From the NCBI GenBank assembly GCA_026125285.1, contig JAHCLO010000045.1, positions 1 through 44,208 of the forward strand: a stretch of 44,208 nucleotides of DNA, read 5' to 3'. How positions within the stretch are numbered: position 1 is the stretch's first letter; every line of letters starts with the position of its first letter. Below, piece by piece: positions 15,312 through 24,193 of this stretch. The notes below the pieces were generated by a model, which had not been told where the DNA came from, did no database searches, and saw only the letters and a program-made list of their open reading frames with translations. The stretch comes from Verrucomicrobiia bacterium (GTDB lineage Bacteria; Verrucomicrobiota; Verrucomicrobiia; Limisphaerales; JADLHS01). The position numbers were made by a program, and so were the translations under genes.

Positions 15312-16511
15312 ATGTATCGCAAGCCTCTTGTCTTCGCTGCCGCGTGCGCGGGAATGTTGCTTTTCGGTATCGTCTTCCTGTCCCTCGGTTCCGTGAACAA
15401 CATGCTGGCCGGGCGTTTCCAGCTCACCGAAAACGAAATCGGCACACTGACCGCGCTGCTGCCTTTTGGCATCCTTGCTGGCTCACTCGTCTTCGGACCG
15501 GTGGTGGACCGGTTCGGTTATCGTTGGATGCTGATTGGCGCGGCGTTGATCGTTGGTGCCGGCTTGGAAGGCATGGCGTTTGCGGGTGGCAAGGGTTGGA
15601 TTCAATTCTTCGTGTTCCTCATCGGCTTTGGCGGTGGCGTGTTGAATGGCGCGACCAATGCCCTGGCCGCCGATGTCAGCGCCGGCGAACGCGGCGCGAA
15701 GCTCGCCTTGCTCGGAGTATTTTTTGGCATCGGCGCGCTCACGATGCCGAGCACGCTGGCGCTGCTGTCGCACCATTTTTCGCTGCCCGCCATCGTGGCG
15801 GGCATCGGCGCAGTAGTGCTGGTGCCGGTCTGCTATTTCCTGCTGATCGCCTTCCCGCCGCCGAAGCAGTCCATGGAAAAGTTTTCCGTTACGAAAAGCT
15901 TCGGGCTGTTGAAAGACCCGATCTTCCTGTTCGCCGGACTGGCGCTCGCCATCCAGAGCGGCATGGAAGGTATGTCCAATGACTGGATGACGCGCTACTT
16001 CAAGAAGGTCACGCTGGCCAACGAACATGCCGCCGAATGGAAAACCCAACTTGGGCTTGTGGCCGTGACCGGGGCCATGGTCGTGGCGCGGTTGGTTTTG
16101 AGCGGCCTGCTCAAGCGAGTCCGCTCGCAGATTGTGCTGTTTGCCAGCATCGGCGTGACCGCCGCGGGCGCCATTTTGCTGATGACCTCCGGCACGTATT
16201 TGGTTTCGCTCACGGCGGCGCTGTTGCTGGGCGCGGGTTTGGCGGCGGCTTTTCCGGTCGTGTTGAGTTACATCGGCGATCTCTATCCGCAACAGTCCGG
16301 CACGGCGTTCAGCACCATCTTCTTCATCGCCCTCATTGGCAACATGACCATCAACAAATCCTTCGGCGCGCTGGCCCAGATTCACGGACTCCGGCAATAC
16401 ACCTGGGTCATGCTGGGTTGCCTGGCACTTTCGGCGATGCTTCTGGGCCTCGTCGTTCGACAACTCCGACATCATCAACCGCAATCCTCATCCGCGAATT
16501 TGAAATCATGA
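15312..16511 (+). CDS. MFS transporter (sugar-type)
   Basis: 399 residues with about 12 predicted membrane segments. The loop after TM2 carries GPVVDRFGYRWML, the MFS G-x-x-x-D-R/K-x-G-R/K signature. The sequence style (FGIVFLSLGSVNN, FGGGVLNGATNALAADV) resembles the FucP/GlcP group of sugar:H+ symporters. It lies in one operon with a ROK kinase and an SIS protein. Uptake of a sugar or amino sugar that is then phosphorylated and isomerised is therefore the likely role; the substrate is not determinable. Its stop overlaps the next start (ATGA at 16508-16511). Confidence 0.88.
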   Translation: MYRKPLVFAAACAGMLLFGIVFLSLGSVNNMLAGRFQLTENEIGTLTALLPFGILAGSLVFGPVVDRFGYRWMLIGAALIVGAGLEGMAFAGGKGWIQFFVFLIGFGGGVLNGATNALAADVSAGERGAKLALLGVFFGIGALTMPSTLALLSHHFSLPAIVAGIGAVVLVPVCYFLLIAFPPPKQSMEKFSVTKSFGLLKDPIFLFAGLALAIQSGMEGMSNDWMTRYFKKVTLANEHAAEWKTQLGLVAVTGAMVVARLVLSGLLKRVRSQIVLFASIGVTAAGAILLMTSGTYLVSLTAALLLGAGLAAAFPVVLSYIGDLYPQQSGTAFSTIFFIALIGNMTINKSFGALAQIHGLRQYTWVMLGCLALSAMLLGLVVRQLRHHQPQSSSANLKS

Positions 16512-17275
16512 AAACCCTCGCCCAACAATGGCTCGACCATTCCCGTGCCGTCCTGGATCAGATCGAGCAAACCCAGATGGCCAACCTCCGCCACGCCGCC
16601 GAAGTCATGGCGGACTCCATCCAGGCCGGACGCTGGGTCCATACATTCGGTTGCGGCCACGCGACGATTCCCGTTGAGGAAATGTACCCGCGCATCGGCG
16701 GTTTCGTCGGGTTTCATCCGATGGTCGAGTTGCCGCTCACTTTCTTCACGCGCATCACCGGTGAAATGGGTGTGCATCAATTTGTGTTTCTCGAGCGCGT
16801 GGAAGGCTACGGCGTCGAGATCATGAAAGGCTACAACTTCGACCCCCGCGACACGATGTGGATCTTCTCCCACTCCGGCATCAACAACGTGAACATTGAC
16901 GTGGCACTCGAGGCCAGGAAGCGCGGGATGAAGGTCATTGCCTACGGCTCGGCGGAAGCTGCCAAAGGCAAGCAAACCCGCCACTCTTCCGGTAAGAATA
17001 TTTTCGAGATCGCTGACATTGTGGTGGACACCTGCGCGCCGATTGGCGACTCCGCCGTGCCGCTCAAGCACCACCAGGACAAAGTCGGCCCGGTTTCGAC
17101 GATGGCCTTTGTCACCTGCGTGTGGATGACGGTTTGCACCGTGGCGGAAATTCTCGCCGACCGCGGCGTGAAGCTTTACATCCATCCCTCGCACAATGTT
17201 CCCGGTGACACGACTGCTCGCCAACGACTGGACGAGGCACTGGCGGAATACAAGAAGCGGATCGCGGGGGTGTGA
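16508..17275 (+). CDS. SIS-domain phosphosugar-binding protein
   Basis: 255 residues, UPF0309-like sugar isomerase domain. The N-terminal helix MKTLAQQWLDHSRAVLDQIE is followed by an SIS fold: VHTFGCGHATIPVEEMYPR, then DTMWIFSHSGINNVNIDVAL (Ser-rich phosphosugar loop), VIAYGSAEAAKGK, and ending with ILADRGVKLYIHPSHNVPGD. SIS proteins bind or isomerise phosphorylated sugars. With the ROK kinase and MFS permease it completes a plausible uptake-phosphorylation-isomerisation set, perhaps for an amino sugar. The start is fixed by the 4-base overlap with the MFS stop. Confidence 0.88.
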   Translation: MKTLAQQWLDHSRAVLDQIEQTQMANLRHAAEVMADSIQAGRWVHTFGCGHATIPVEEMYPRIGGFVGFHPMVELPLTFFTRITGEMGVHQFVFLERVEGYGVEIMKGYNFDPRDTMWIFSHSGINNVNIDVALEARKRGMKVIAYGSAEAAKGKQTRHSSGKNIFEIADIVVDTCAPIGDSAVPLKHHQDKVGPVSTMAFVTCVWMTVCTVAEILADRGVKLYIHPSHNVPGDTTARQRLDEALAEYKKRIAGV

Positions 17276-17342
17276 CCGCGCGGCGCTGTGATGAATTGCC
17301 AGGGAGGCGAAGTAAGATGCTCGAACGGGTGTCGCGAGGATT

Positions 17343-18761
17343 TCAGCGCGCGGTTGGCACCTTTGCGCCAACCGCGCTCCGCCACGCGTCAAGCTGGTCC
17401 CGCAGTTGCGCCGCGCGGGTTGGCTGTTGGCCGGCCAGATCGCGCGTCTCACCAGGGTCATCCTGCAAATGGTAAAGCTCCACGCGGTGGTCTTCAAAAT
17501 ACTCCAGCAGTTTCCAGTCGCCCGCGCGGATGGCGCTGACCGGCGTCGTGGTCATGTAATAATGCGGGTAATGGAAGTAAAGCGCGTCGCGGTTGAGGCG
17601 GGCGTTTGGTTGGCGGAGCAGCGGGGCCACGCTCTGACCATCCAATGGGCCGGCTGCGGGCCGGCTTGCGGCGCTCACACCACACAGCTCAAGGATGGTC
17701 GGGTAGAAGTCGGTGCAAATCACTGGCTCGTCACACACTGAGCCGCGCGATGTAACACCGGGGAGACGCACGATAAGCGGGACACGGATGCCGCCCTCAT
17801 AGAGCGAGCCTTTGCCGGAGCGTAGCGGCGAATTGTCGGTAACCTGTCGGCCTCGATGTTGGATGATCGTGCCACCGTTGTCCGAGGCGAAGATTACCAG
17901 GGTTCGGCCCTCGAGTTTGCGCTTTCTGAGTTGCGCCAGGACGCGCCCCACGTTGGCATCGAGCGATTCGATCATCGCGGCATAATCCGGGTTTTGATGT
18001 TTCATGCCGGACTTGATCCGTTTCCGGTATTTCGCGACGAGCTCCGGTTTGCCGTCCATCGGCGTGTGCGGACTGTAGTACCAAAGATTCAAGAAGAACG
18101 GTCGGTTGCGCGCGGCGTCAATCAACGCGATGGCCTCATCGGTGAGGCGGTCGGTGAGATAATCGCCCGCCTTGCCCAAGCCGAGGCCCGGTACGTAGCG
18201 AAACTCACGCTCCGGCCCGAATTCGCCGCGGAAGGGATGAAAGAAGGTGGCCGGTGCGCCCCAGTGCGTGCCGCCGATGTTTAGATCGAATCCCTGCGTC
18301 TCGGGCGAATGATCCGCATCGCCGAGATGCCATTTGCCGATGTGGAAGGTGAGATAGCCCGCCGCTTTGAGGGCTTCAGCGATGGTTGTTTCCGCGTGTG
18401 GCAGGTCAGAAATTGCCGGGGCCGGCCGCAGCTTCTGATTTTCCGTCGGCTTCAGGGCGCCTTCGCGCCAAATCGTCATTTGCAGCCGTGCCGCATGCCG
18501 GCCGGTGAGGATGGCGGCGCGCGAAGGCGAGCACACGGGCATGGCGTACGCCTGACTGAAGCGCATTCCTTCGCGGGCCAGACGGTCGAGATGCGGCGTC
18601 TCGTGAAGGTCCGAGCCATAGCAAGCCAGGTCCGCCCAACCCAGATCATCGGCAAGAATGAACACCACGTTGGGCGGGTAGGGAGGCGCGCTGGCAACGC
18701 AGTACCCCGGTAACGCCACGGCGAGGAGGCAGGTCACGGAATGGGCCATTTTCCCAATCAT
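17343..18761 (-). CDS. Secreted Cys-type sulfatase
   Basis: 472 residues with a signal peptide (about 1-24). Metal-binding Asp pair in NVVFILADDLGW (residues 38-39). The formylglycine motif C77-S-P-S-R is followed by AAILTGR, then IGKWHLGD and FASDNGGT. It hydrolyses sulfate esters, probably of sulfated polysaccharides, in the periplasm after an anaerobic or FGE-type maturase converts Cys77 to formylglycine. The gene follows an MFS gene on the same strand by 9 bp. Its last codons are contributed by a perfect hairpin (17348-17377), so the terminal residues AVGAKVPTAR are repeat-derived. Confidence 0.93.
   Translation of the reverse strand: MIGKMAHSVTCLLAVALPGYCVASAPPYPPNVVFILADDLGWADLACYGSDLHETPHLDRLAREGMRFSQAYAMPVCSPSRAAILTGRHAARLQMTIWREGALKPTENQKLRPAPAISDLPHAETTIAEALKAAGYLTFHIGKWHLGDADHSPETQGFDLNIGGTHWGAPATFFHPFRGEFGPEREFRYVPGLGLGKAGDYLTDRLTDEAIALIDAARNRPFFLNLWYYSPHTPMDGKPELVAKYRKRIKSGMKHQNPDYAAMIESLDANVGRVLAQLRKRKLEGRTLVIFASDNGGTIIQHRGRQVTDNSPLRSGKGSLYEGGIRVPLIVRLPGVTSRGSVCDEPVICTDFYPTILELCGVSAASRPAAGPLDGQSVAPLLRQPNARLNRDALYFHYPHYYMTTTPVSAIRAGDWKLLEYFEDHRVELYHLQDDPGETRDLAGQQPTRAAQLRDQLDAWRSAVGAKVPTAR
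17348..17377. repeat. Perfect inverted repeat at the sulfatase 3' end
   Basis: GCGCGGTTGGC (17348-17358) and GCCAACCGCGC (17367-17377) are perfect complements around 8 bases. The repeat overlaps the final sulfatase codons, in the gap of the convergent pair with the SIS gene. It may act as a bidirectional transcript end, but no clear T-tract follows. It may instead be another palindromic repeat family. Confidence 0.65.
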
Positions 18762-18770
18762 GGCGTCGCG

Positions 18771-20075
18771 TTATTTCGCTGAGTTTGCGGCTTCAGGCGT
18801 GATGGCAGGTTGAGCCGAAAACCCGATGCGCTTCGCGAACGCAAGCCCCGTGGCAATGGCGATGGCCCCGCAGACGAAGTAGGGCAGCCCTGGATGCGCC
18901 TGAAAGAATGCCCCAGCGAACATCGGCCCGACAATCCGGGCCAGACTGCCGGCTCCCTGCGCGATGCCAATCGTCGCGCCCTGCTCGTTGGCGGGGGTGA
19001 GATTGGACAACAATCCGAACAGCGGCGGGCGCGTCAAGCCCGTGCCAATGGCGAGCAAAGCCAGCACACCCAGCAGCGCCCACCACGCACCGCCATCACG
19101 GCTGAAGAGCAACTTCCAGGAAAGTTCGCCGTGCAGATGAATGTCTCCTTGCACGAGCGGCATAAGCGCGAGACTGGCGCCGGTGATGATCAGACTCCCA
19201 ATGATCAATTTCCGCTCGCCAAATTTCTTCACCAGTTTGCCGATGGGCCCGCCTTGGACCAGCGCACCCACGATGCCGCAATACATGAACAAGGTGCCGG
19301 CGATCCGACGGGCAATGTGCAGGTCAGCCTGACTCTGCAAGTCCAGGCCGAAGTTCCGCGAAATGAGGAGGCCGAGCGTCAACTCGAAGGTGGCGAAGCA
19401 AAAGGTGGCGAGAAAGAAGATCATCACCAGCGCGCCGACCACCGGCTGTTGGAGGGTGTGTTTCCATTGCGCGAGGCGGGCACGGTTGGGAACGTGTTCC
19501 GCGGTGGGCGTCCAGCTTTCTTTCAGAATGAAGCACGCGAGGACGAGATTGACCAGGCACAGCGCGCTGGCCACCCAGCCCGGCCCGCCTTCCCCCAGCC
19601 AATCCGCGCTCCGTCCGCCAATCCACGGCCCGAAGATGAATCCCAAGCCAAACGCCATGCCGATCAATCCCATGCGTTTCGAGCGTTGGTCGGGCGGCGT
19701 GATGTCGGCGATGTACGCCTGGGCCACGGTGATGTTCGCGCCACAGAAGCCGGCAAACGTCCGGGAGGCGATGATCATCCACAAAGCCGTGGCCCCCGTG
19801 AGACGGGTTGCCAGGGCGAACCAGGCATAGGCCGCAACGGACCCCGCGATGCTGATGAGCAGCACCGGGCGTCGCCCGATTCGGTCTGACAGATGTCCCC
19901 ACCACGGTGCAAAAACAAACTGCATCGCGGAGAACGAAGCCATGAGCAAGCCCAGTTCAAAGCCATTCGCGTTATAGTTCTTCGCGTAGAGCGGCAGTTG
20001 GGGCAGCACGATGCCAAACCCGACCAAGTCAATGAAAACGGTCAGGAAGATGACCAGGACGGAAGGCTTCCTCAT
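18771..20075 (-). CDS. MFS transporter, TetA/DHA1-like
   Basis: 434 residues from ATG 20075 (MRKPSVLVIFLTVFIDLVGF). An upstream in-frame ATG would add 40 Arg-rich residues and is unlikely. Twelve TM segments are apparent. The motif GHLSDRIGRRPVLL follows TM2, and antiporter-type motif C-like sequence GFIFGPWIGG is in TM5. It resembles tetracycline/multidrug DHA1 exporters, although such proteins in Verrucomicrobia often have unknown substrates. It probably shares a transcript with the sulfatase 9 bp downstream, so a link to sulfated compound handling is possible but unproven. Confidence 0.88.
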   Translation of the reverse strand: MRKPSVLVIFLTVFIDLVGFGIVLPQLPLYAKNYNANGFELGLLMASFSAMQFVFAPWWGHLSDRIGRRPVLLISIAGSVAAYAWFALATRLTGATALWMIIASRTFAGFCGANITVAQAYIADITPPDQRSKRMGLIGMAFGLGFIFGPWIGGRSADWLGEGGPGWVASALCLVNLVLACFILKESWTPTAEHVPNRARLAQWKHTLQQPVVGALVMIFFLATFCFATFELTLGLLISRNFGLDLQSQADLHIARRIAGTLFMYCGIVGALVQGGPIGKLVKKFGERKLIIGSLIITGASLALMPLVQGDIHLHGELSWKLLFSRDGGAWWALLGVLALLAIGTGLTRPPLFGLLSNLTPANEQGATIGIAQGAGSLARIVGPMFAGAFFQAHPGLPYFVCGAIAIATGLAFAKRIGFSAQPAITPEAANSAK

Positions 20076-20411
20076 GCGTCGAAGGTCAGCGCAACGATGG
20101 CGGCGCGGCGGTAAACTTGAAATGACATCGCGCGAGTCTAGTTGCCACCGGTGGCGAGTCAAGCGAGCGCCAGCCGGAAGGAAATTGCGCCGCATGAATT
20201 GATTCTAAAGACGGGCGAGGATTGTGAATGTTGGCCTGGGTCCCGTCGGGGCGTCGGCCGGCGGGCGAGCGACGGCGATGGTGTCTCTCTTCAGCACGCG
20301 AATGTCCCGGCCGGAGACAATCAGAGGTCGTCCTGGCAGCATCGGATGCCCGGGCTGCACCAAAACGGGAGACCGCTTGCGTTGGCGCCCAAAATGCAGT
20401 GGAATGACTTT
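20076..20411. other. Intergenic region between divergent MFS and response-regulator genes
   Basis: 336 bases. An open frame extends upstream of the response regulator, but its Arg/Gly-rich translation resembles no domain. The region must hold promoters for both divergent genes, and I could not pick a convincing -35/-10 pair. Nothing else seen. Confidence 0.5.
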
Positions 20412-21161
20412 ATGGCGTTACGTTCCAACAAGAATTGCGAAGCCTTGCCCAAGCCGGGACCGAATGGCGGCGCGCGGACTTCTCCTGCGGCGGGCGAACG
20501 GACGGACAATCGCAAGCGCATCTTGCTGGTGGATGATCACGCCGTCGTGCGATTCGGGATCGCGCAACTCATCAATCGCCAGAGTGACCTGGTGGTGTGC
20601 GGCGAAGCGGAGGATGGTTCGCACGCCATGGCGGCCATCGAGGCAACCTCACCCGACCTGGTGATCGCGGACATTACCCTCAAGGACAGCAGCGGTCTGG
20701 AGTTGATGCGCAATCTCAAGGCGCAGTATCCCCGCCTCCCCGTCCTGGTGGTGAGCGTGCATGATGAAGCCATTTACGCGGAAATCGCCTTTCGCGCGGG
20801 CGCCCTGGGCTACCTGATGAAGCAGGAGGCGTTGGAGAAAACGCTGGTCGCCATTCGTCGGGTTTTGCAGGGCGATGTTTACGTGAGCGACGCGCTGGCG
20901 GCCAAGATGCTTCAACAACGCATCCGGGGCCAGGTGGACGTTCAGGAATCTTCCGTGGAGGCCTTGAGTGATCGGGAACTGGAGGTTTTTCAAATGATCG
21001 GGCAATGGAAGCGGACCAAGGAAATCGCCTCCGAACTGCACTTGAGCGTCAAGACGGTTGAGTATTACCGCGAACAGATCAAGCGTAAGCTGAATCTTAG
21101 GGATGCCTCCGAACTGACCCAATCTGCCACTGCTTGGGCCGCGCGCGAAGTTCCCGTATAA
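20412..21161 (+). CDS. NarL/FixJ-type response regulator
   Basis: 249 residues from ATG 20412 (alternative Met at 20394). An unstructured ~34-residue N-terminus precedes a receiver domain (RILLVDDHAVVRFGI) with phosphoacceptor Asp at residue 87 (VIADITLKD), the conserved Ser in LVVSVHD, and Lys in GYLMKQE. The C-terminal LuxR helix-turn-helix is SDRELEVFQMIG...TKEIASELHLSVKTVEYYREQIKRKL. It activates or represses transcription when phosphorylated by a histidine kinase. No kinase is adjacent, and a second regulator of the same class follows 370 bp downstream. Confidence 0.92.
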   Translation: MALRSNKNCEALPKPGPNGGARTSPAAGERTDNRKRILLVDDHAVVRFGIAQLINRQSDLVVCGEAEDGSHAMAAIEATSPDLVIADITLKDSSGLELMRNLKAQYPRLPVLVVSVHDEAIYAEIAFRAGALGYLMKQEALEKTLVAIRRVLQGDVYVSDALAAKMLQQRIRGQVDVQESSVEALSDRELEVFQMIGQWKRTKEIASELHLSVKTVEYYREQIKRKLNLRDASELTQSATAWAAREVPV

Positions 21162-21530
21162 GGTTCCCCATTTTGAGCCTGCCCCCACGGTAACATTGTC
21201 CGTGTCTCCCCCCGAAATCCTCCGGGGCAGGGCTCCGTACCCGCACCGGGAATACAAACCTGCCCGGCCCCGATTGTAACCCCTCTCCACTCCGCCTAGG
21301 ATGCGGTATCGAAAGGCGAGGAACACACAAGCAGACTATGACACCCTACCGCTTGATCCGGGGGAGGACGTTTGACTCCATTTCTTCGTTGCCAGGGAGA
21401 ATCAGTCATCTTGTTATGGCATTCCCCGACATGCTGCGCGTTTCGTTGGCTGCCCACCGCCCCCGGCTTGTCCCCATCAAACTCAATTCGTCACGTGGCC
21501 GACGCCGCTTCTGACGGACCTGACTTGCTC
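21162..21530. other. Intergenic region between the two response regulators
   Basis: 369 bases, C-rich on the plus strand. It includes CCCCGAAATCCTCCGGGG (around 21209-21227), an imperfect CCCCG...CGGGG hairpin that could end the first regulator transcript. The second regulator's frame is open from 21372, but that upstream part shows no domain similarity. No gene supported. Confidence 0.45.
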
Positions 21531-22241
21531 ATGATCGCATCACAGCCACTGCTTGCCGCGCCCACAGACCGACCGGCGTCAGCGCGCGTTCGCCTCTTGA
21601 TCGTGGACGACCATCCCATTGTGCGCAAAGGCATCCGCCTGTGTCTGGCGCGTCATCCGCAGTTGGAAGTCGTGGGGGAGGCTGGCGATGGCCGCGAAGC
21701 CTTGCGGCGGGCGCGCGATTTGCAGCCCGACATTGTGCTCATGGACATAGACATGCCGGAGATGAGCGGGTTGGCCGCGGCAGAATGGATGCACCGCGAA
21801 TTGCCCGACGTGAAGGTGCTGATCCTGTCCATGCACAGCAACACGGAATACGTGCTCCGCATCATTCAATCCGGCGCCCGGGGTTTCGTGCTCAAAGAAG
21901 CACCGGCGGAAGAACTGGTGCGGGCCATTGGAATCGTCCATGCCGGCGAGGCGTACTTCAGCCCGGACGTTGCCCGGGTGGCGCTGAATCAATTCGTGCA
22001 TCACCAGCGGCAACCAGCCGAGGGGGCGCGGCTGACCGGCCGCGAAGTTGAAGTGCTAACCCACATCGCCGAGGGCCTTACTAACAAGGAGATCGCCAGC
22101 GTTCTCGGCGTCGGCATTCGCACGGTGGAAACCCATCGCGAGCGCATGATGCGCAAACTGGATATTCACTCCGTCGCCGGACTGACCCGTTACGCCCTTT
22201 CCAAGGGGTTGGTGTCGCTGGGCCGGGAATTGTCCGTCTGA
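21531..22241 (+). CDS. NarL/FixJ-type response regulator (second)
   Basis: 236 residues from ATG 21531. Receiver domain VRLLIVDDHPIVRKGI with phospho-Asp at residue 72 (VLMDIDMPEMSG), Ser in LILSMHS, and Lys in GFVLKEAPAEE. The LuxR-type helix-turn-helix is LTGREVEVLTHIAEGLTNKEIASVLG...TVETHRERMMRKLDI. Closer to the family consensus than the preceding regulator, it is more likely a paralogue than a recent duplicate because the sequences differ widely. No histidine kinase nearby. It is followed by a strong hairpin terminator at 22280-22314. Confidence 0.93.
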   Translation: MIASQPLLAAPTDRPASARVRLLIVDDHPIVRKGIRLCLARHPQLEVVGEAGDGREALRRARDLQPDIVLMDIDMPEMSGLAAAEWMHRELPDVKVLILSMHSNTEYVLRIIQSGARGFVLKEAPAEELVRAIGIVHAGEAYFSPDVARVALNQFVHHQRQPAEGARLTGREVEVLTHIAEGLTNKEIASVLGVGIRTVETHRERMMRKLDIHSVAGLTRYALSKGLVSLGRELSV

Positions 22242-22279
22242 ACCTGCGGCTGCTTTCATCGCGGGATCATTCGGAGCCG

Positions 22280-22314
22280 GGCGGGCGGGGCGCTTTGCGC
22301 TCCGTCCGCCTTTG
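22280..22314 (+). terminator. Rho-independent-like terminator after second response regulator
   Basis: A 14-bp stem, 22280-22293 (GGCGGGCGGGGCGC) with 22297-22310 (GCGCTCCGTCCGCC), including two G-U pairs that fit RNA made from the plus strand. The loop is 3 bases and the stem is followed by TTTG. It lies 39 bases after the regulator stop. The T-tract is short, so it could also be a REP-type element. Confidence 0.6.
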
Positions 22315-22612
22315 AGTTCGTGCCGATCGTCGGCGACCAAGGGCATCATGGACCGTAAGGTTGCGCTGACGTACATCGCGGGCCATGAGGCTGCAAACGT
22401 CAACCGTCCTGCGTGCCGGCAGAGACCTTGGCCTGCTGAAGCGTATGGGCGAGAGATCGGAGTTTCTGACGGGAGGTCCGAGACGCGGAACATAATCCCT
22501 GTGGACGAGGAAGCTGAGGCTGCGATCTTCAACGCTGGCGTCAGGAACGATCATCGCCAATGGCCGATTGCGGGTTGATTGAACGGTTGGCCAGCGGCAC
22601 AATTCCGACTTG
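22315..22612. other. Intergenic region upstream of transglutaminase-like gene
   Basis: 298 bases with no supported gene. A weak 88-codon frame (22312-22578) has no recognisable domain or ribosome-binding site. Presumably contains the promoter of the downstream gene. Confidence 0.45.
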
Positions 22613-24076
22613 ATGAAATTTCATTCCGCCTTGTTCCTGGGCGCAGGTTTTGCCGCAACGATTGCGAGTCTGGCCCTGGGCAACACGATTGACCAGGCGA
22701 GCCAGCTTGAGTTGGAGGGCTGCTTCCAACAAGCTGCTGGCATCTTGAGAACGGCCATGACAGACGATTCACTGTCGCAGGGGGAACGCCGGAAGCTGGC
22801 GTTTGAGCTGGATCGGCTAGGGCGCATCAAGCGGGATTACCCCTATACGCAGGCGGGGTTGTTTCGGGAACTGCAAAAAGCCGTCAAAGACCTCACGCTG
22901 CCGGAGTTCGAGAAGTGGCTAGCCGAGGGGCGCTTCGACGTGCGCGAGATAGATGGGGAACGACGTTTCATGAATGCCAGCGTCAGCAATTTGTTCTTCC
23001 GCCATCCCGAGTTGAACGCCCGCCGACTGCCGCCCAAGGATACGACCAAACACGACCGCGCCGTTTGGGAAACCTGCGTGGCCATCCAGCAAGCCGCGCT
23101 CGCGGAGCAGACGCCCTACGTGTTGCCCAAACGTTTCCGCCACACCATGACCGTTACAGTCAAAGCCGGCGCCGCGTCCAACGGCGAAATCATTCGCGCA
23201 TGGTTGCCGATTCCGCGCCGCTATCCGTTTCAAACGGATTTCCGGCTGCGAAACACTTCCTCGCTGGCCCGGCATATTGATGACGAATTCAGCCCGATCC
23301 GTTCCGTGTACCTCGAACAACCAGCACAAGCGGACCAGCCGACGGAGTTCAGGATCGAATACCAATACACGATGCGCGGCATCTGGTTTCAAGTGAAGCC
23401 GGACGCCGTGATGCCGGCGAACACAAATGATCCGGCGTTGCAGCCTTATCTGCGTGAAGCTCCGCACGTCGTGTTTACGCCGGAGATGCGCGCGTTGTCC
23501 GACCAGATCGCAGGGGGCGAGAAGAATCCCGCGCGGCTGGCCCAAAAATTTCACAACTGGATCGCGGAGAACATCAAGTACAGCTACGCGCTCGAATACT
23601 CGACGATTCGGAACATTGGCGATTACTGCCGCGCGAAGGGCTACGGCGATTGCGGGCAGGAGGCGCTGTTGTTCATCACGCTCTGCCGCATGAATAACAT
23701 TCCCGCGCGCTGGCAATCCGGCTGGAACACCTTTCCGGGCGCAAAGACGATTCACGATTGGTGCGAGATTTACCTCGCCCCCTATGGCTGGATTCCCGTG
23801 GACAACTACAAAGGTATCTGGGCGATGCAGTATGCCTTCACGCTCACGCCCGAACAGAAGCGCGAGGTGCGCGATTTTTATTTCGGCGGGCTGGACTATT
23901 ACCGCATGGCGGCCAATAGCGACCACAATCAAGCGCTGACTCCGCCCAAGAGATCGTTCCGTTCCGACGACGTGGATTTCCAGCGCGGCGAACTAGAATG
24001 GGGGGATCAGAACATTTACTTCGACCAATACTCCTACCGTTTGGAGATCGAGGAAATAACCGCACCGCTGGATTAG
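22613..24076 (+). CDS. Exported transglutaminase-like protein
   Basis: 487 residues with a signal peptide (MKFHSALFLGAGFAATIASL, cleaved around residue 23). An N-terminal helical region runs to ~160. A beta domain (RFRHTMTVTVKAG...RAWLPIPRRYPFQ) follows. The transglutaminase/protease-like core has Cys347 in GYGDCGQEALLF, His381 in IHDWCEIYL and Asp397 in IPVDNYKG, forming a complete catalytic triad. It probably acts in the periplasm as a cysteine peptidase or crosslinking enzyme; the substrate is unknown. ATG 22613 starts the signal peptide. It is the first gene of a plus-strand group with an inositol monophosphatase and a cyclophilin, but the gap after it is 117 bases. Confidence 0.88.
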   Translation: MKFHSALFLGAGFAATIASLALGNTIDQASQLELEGCFQQAAGILRTAMTDDSLSQGERRKLAFELDRLGRIKRDYPYTQAGLFRELQKAVKDLTLPEFEKWLAEGRFDVREIDGERRFMNASVSNLFFRHPELNARRLPPKDTTKHDRAVWETCVAIQQAALAEQTPYVLPKRFRHTMTVTVKAGAASNGEIIRAWLPIPRRYPFQTDFRLRNTSSLARHIDDEFSPIRSVYLEQPAQADQPTEFRIEYQYTMRGIWFQVKPDAVMPANTNDPALQPYLREAPHVVFTPEMRALSDQIAGGEKNPARLAQKFHNWIAENIKYSYALEYSTIRNIGDYCRAKGYGDCGQEALLFITLCRMNNIPARWQSGWNTFPGAKTIHDWCEIYLAPYGWIPVDNYKGIWAMQYAFTLTPEQKREVRDFYFGGLDYYRMAANSDHNQALTPPKRSFRSDDVDFQRGELEWGDQNIYFDQYSYRLEIEEITAPLD

Positions 24077-24193
24077 TTGAGTTCGAATGGGATCGCTGCT
24101 TCAGTCCTCCGAGCCTTGGCCGGTAAGCCAGTGGAAACGGAGCGGAAGCAAAGTCTCGCCTCAATGACTCCCGTTCGCCAGAATCCTCGCGTG

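Noticed and set aside
22312..22578. 88-codon frame before the transglutaminase-like gene
   Set aside because: No ribosome-binding site or recognisable sequence; composition looks random.
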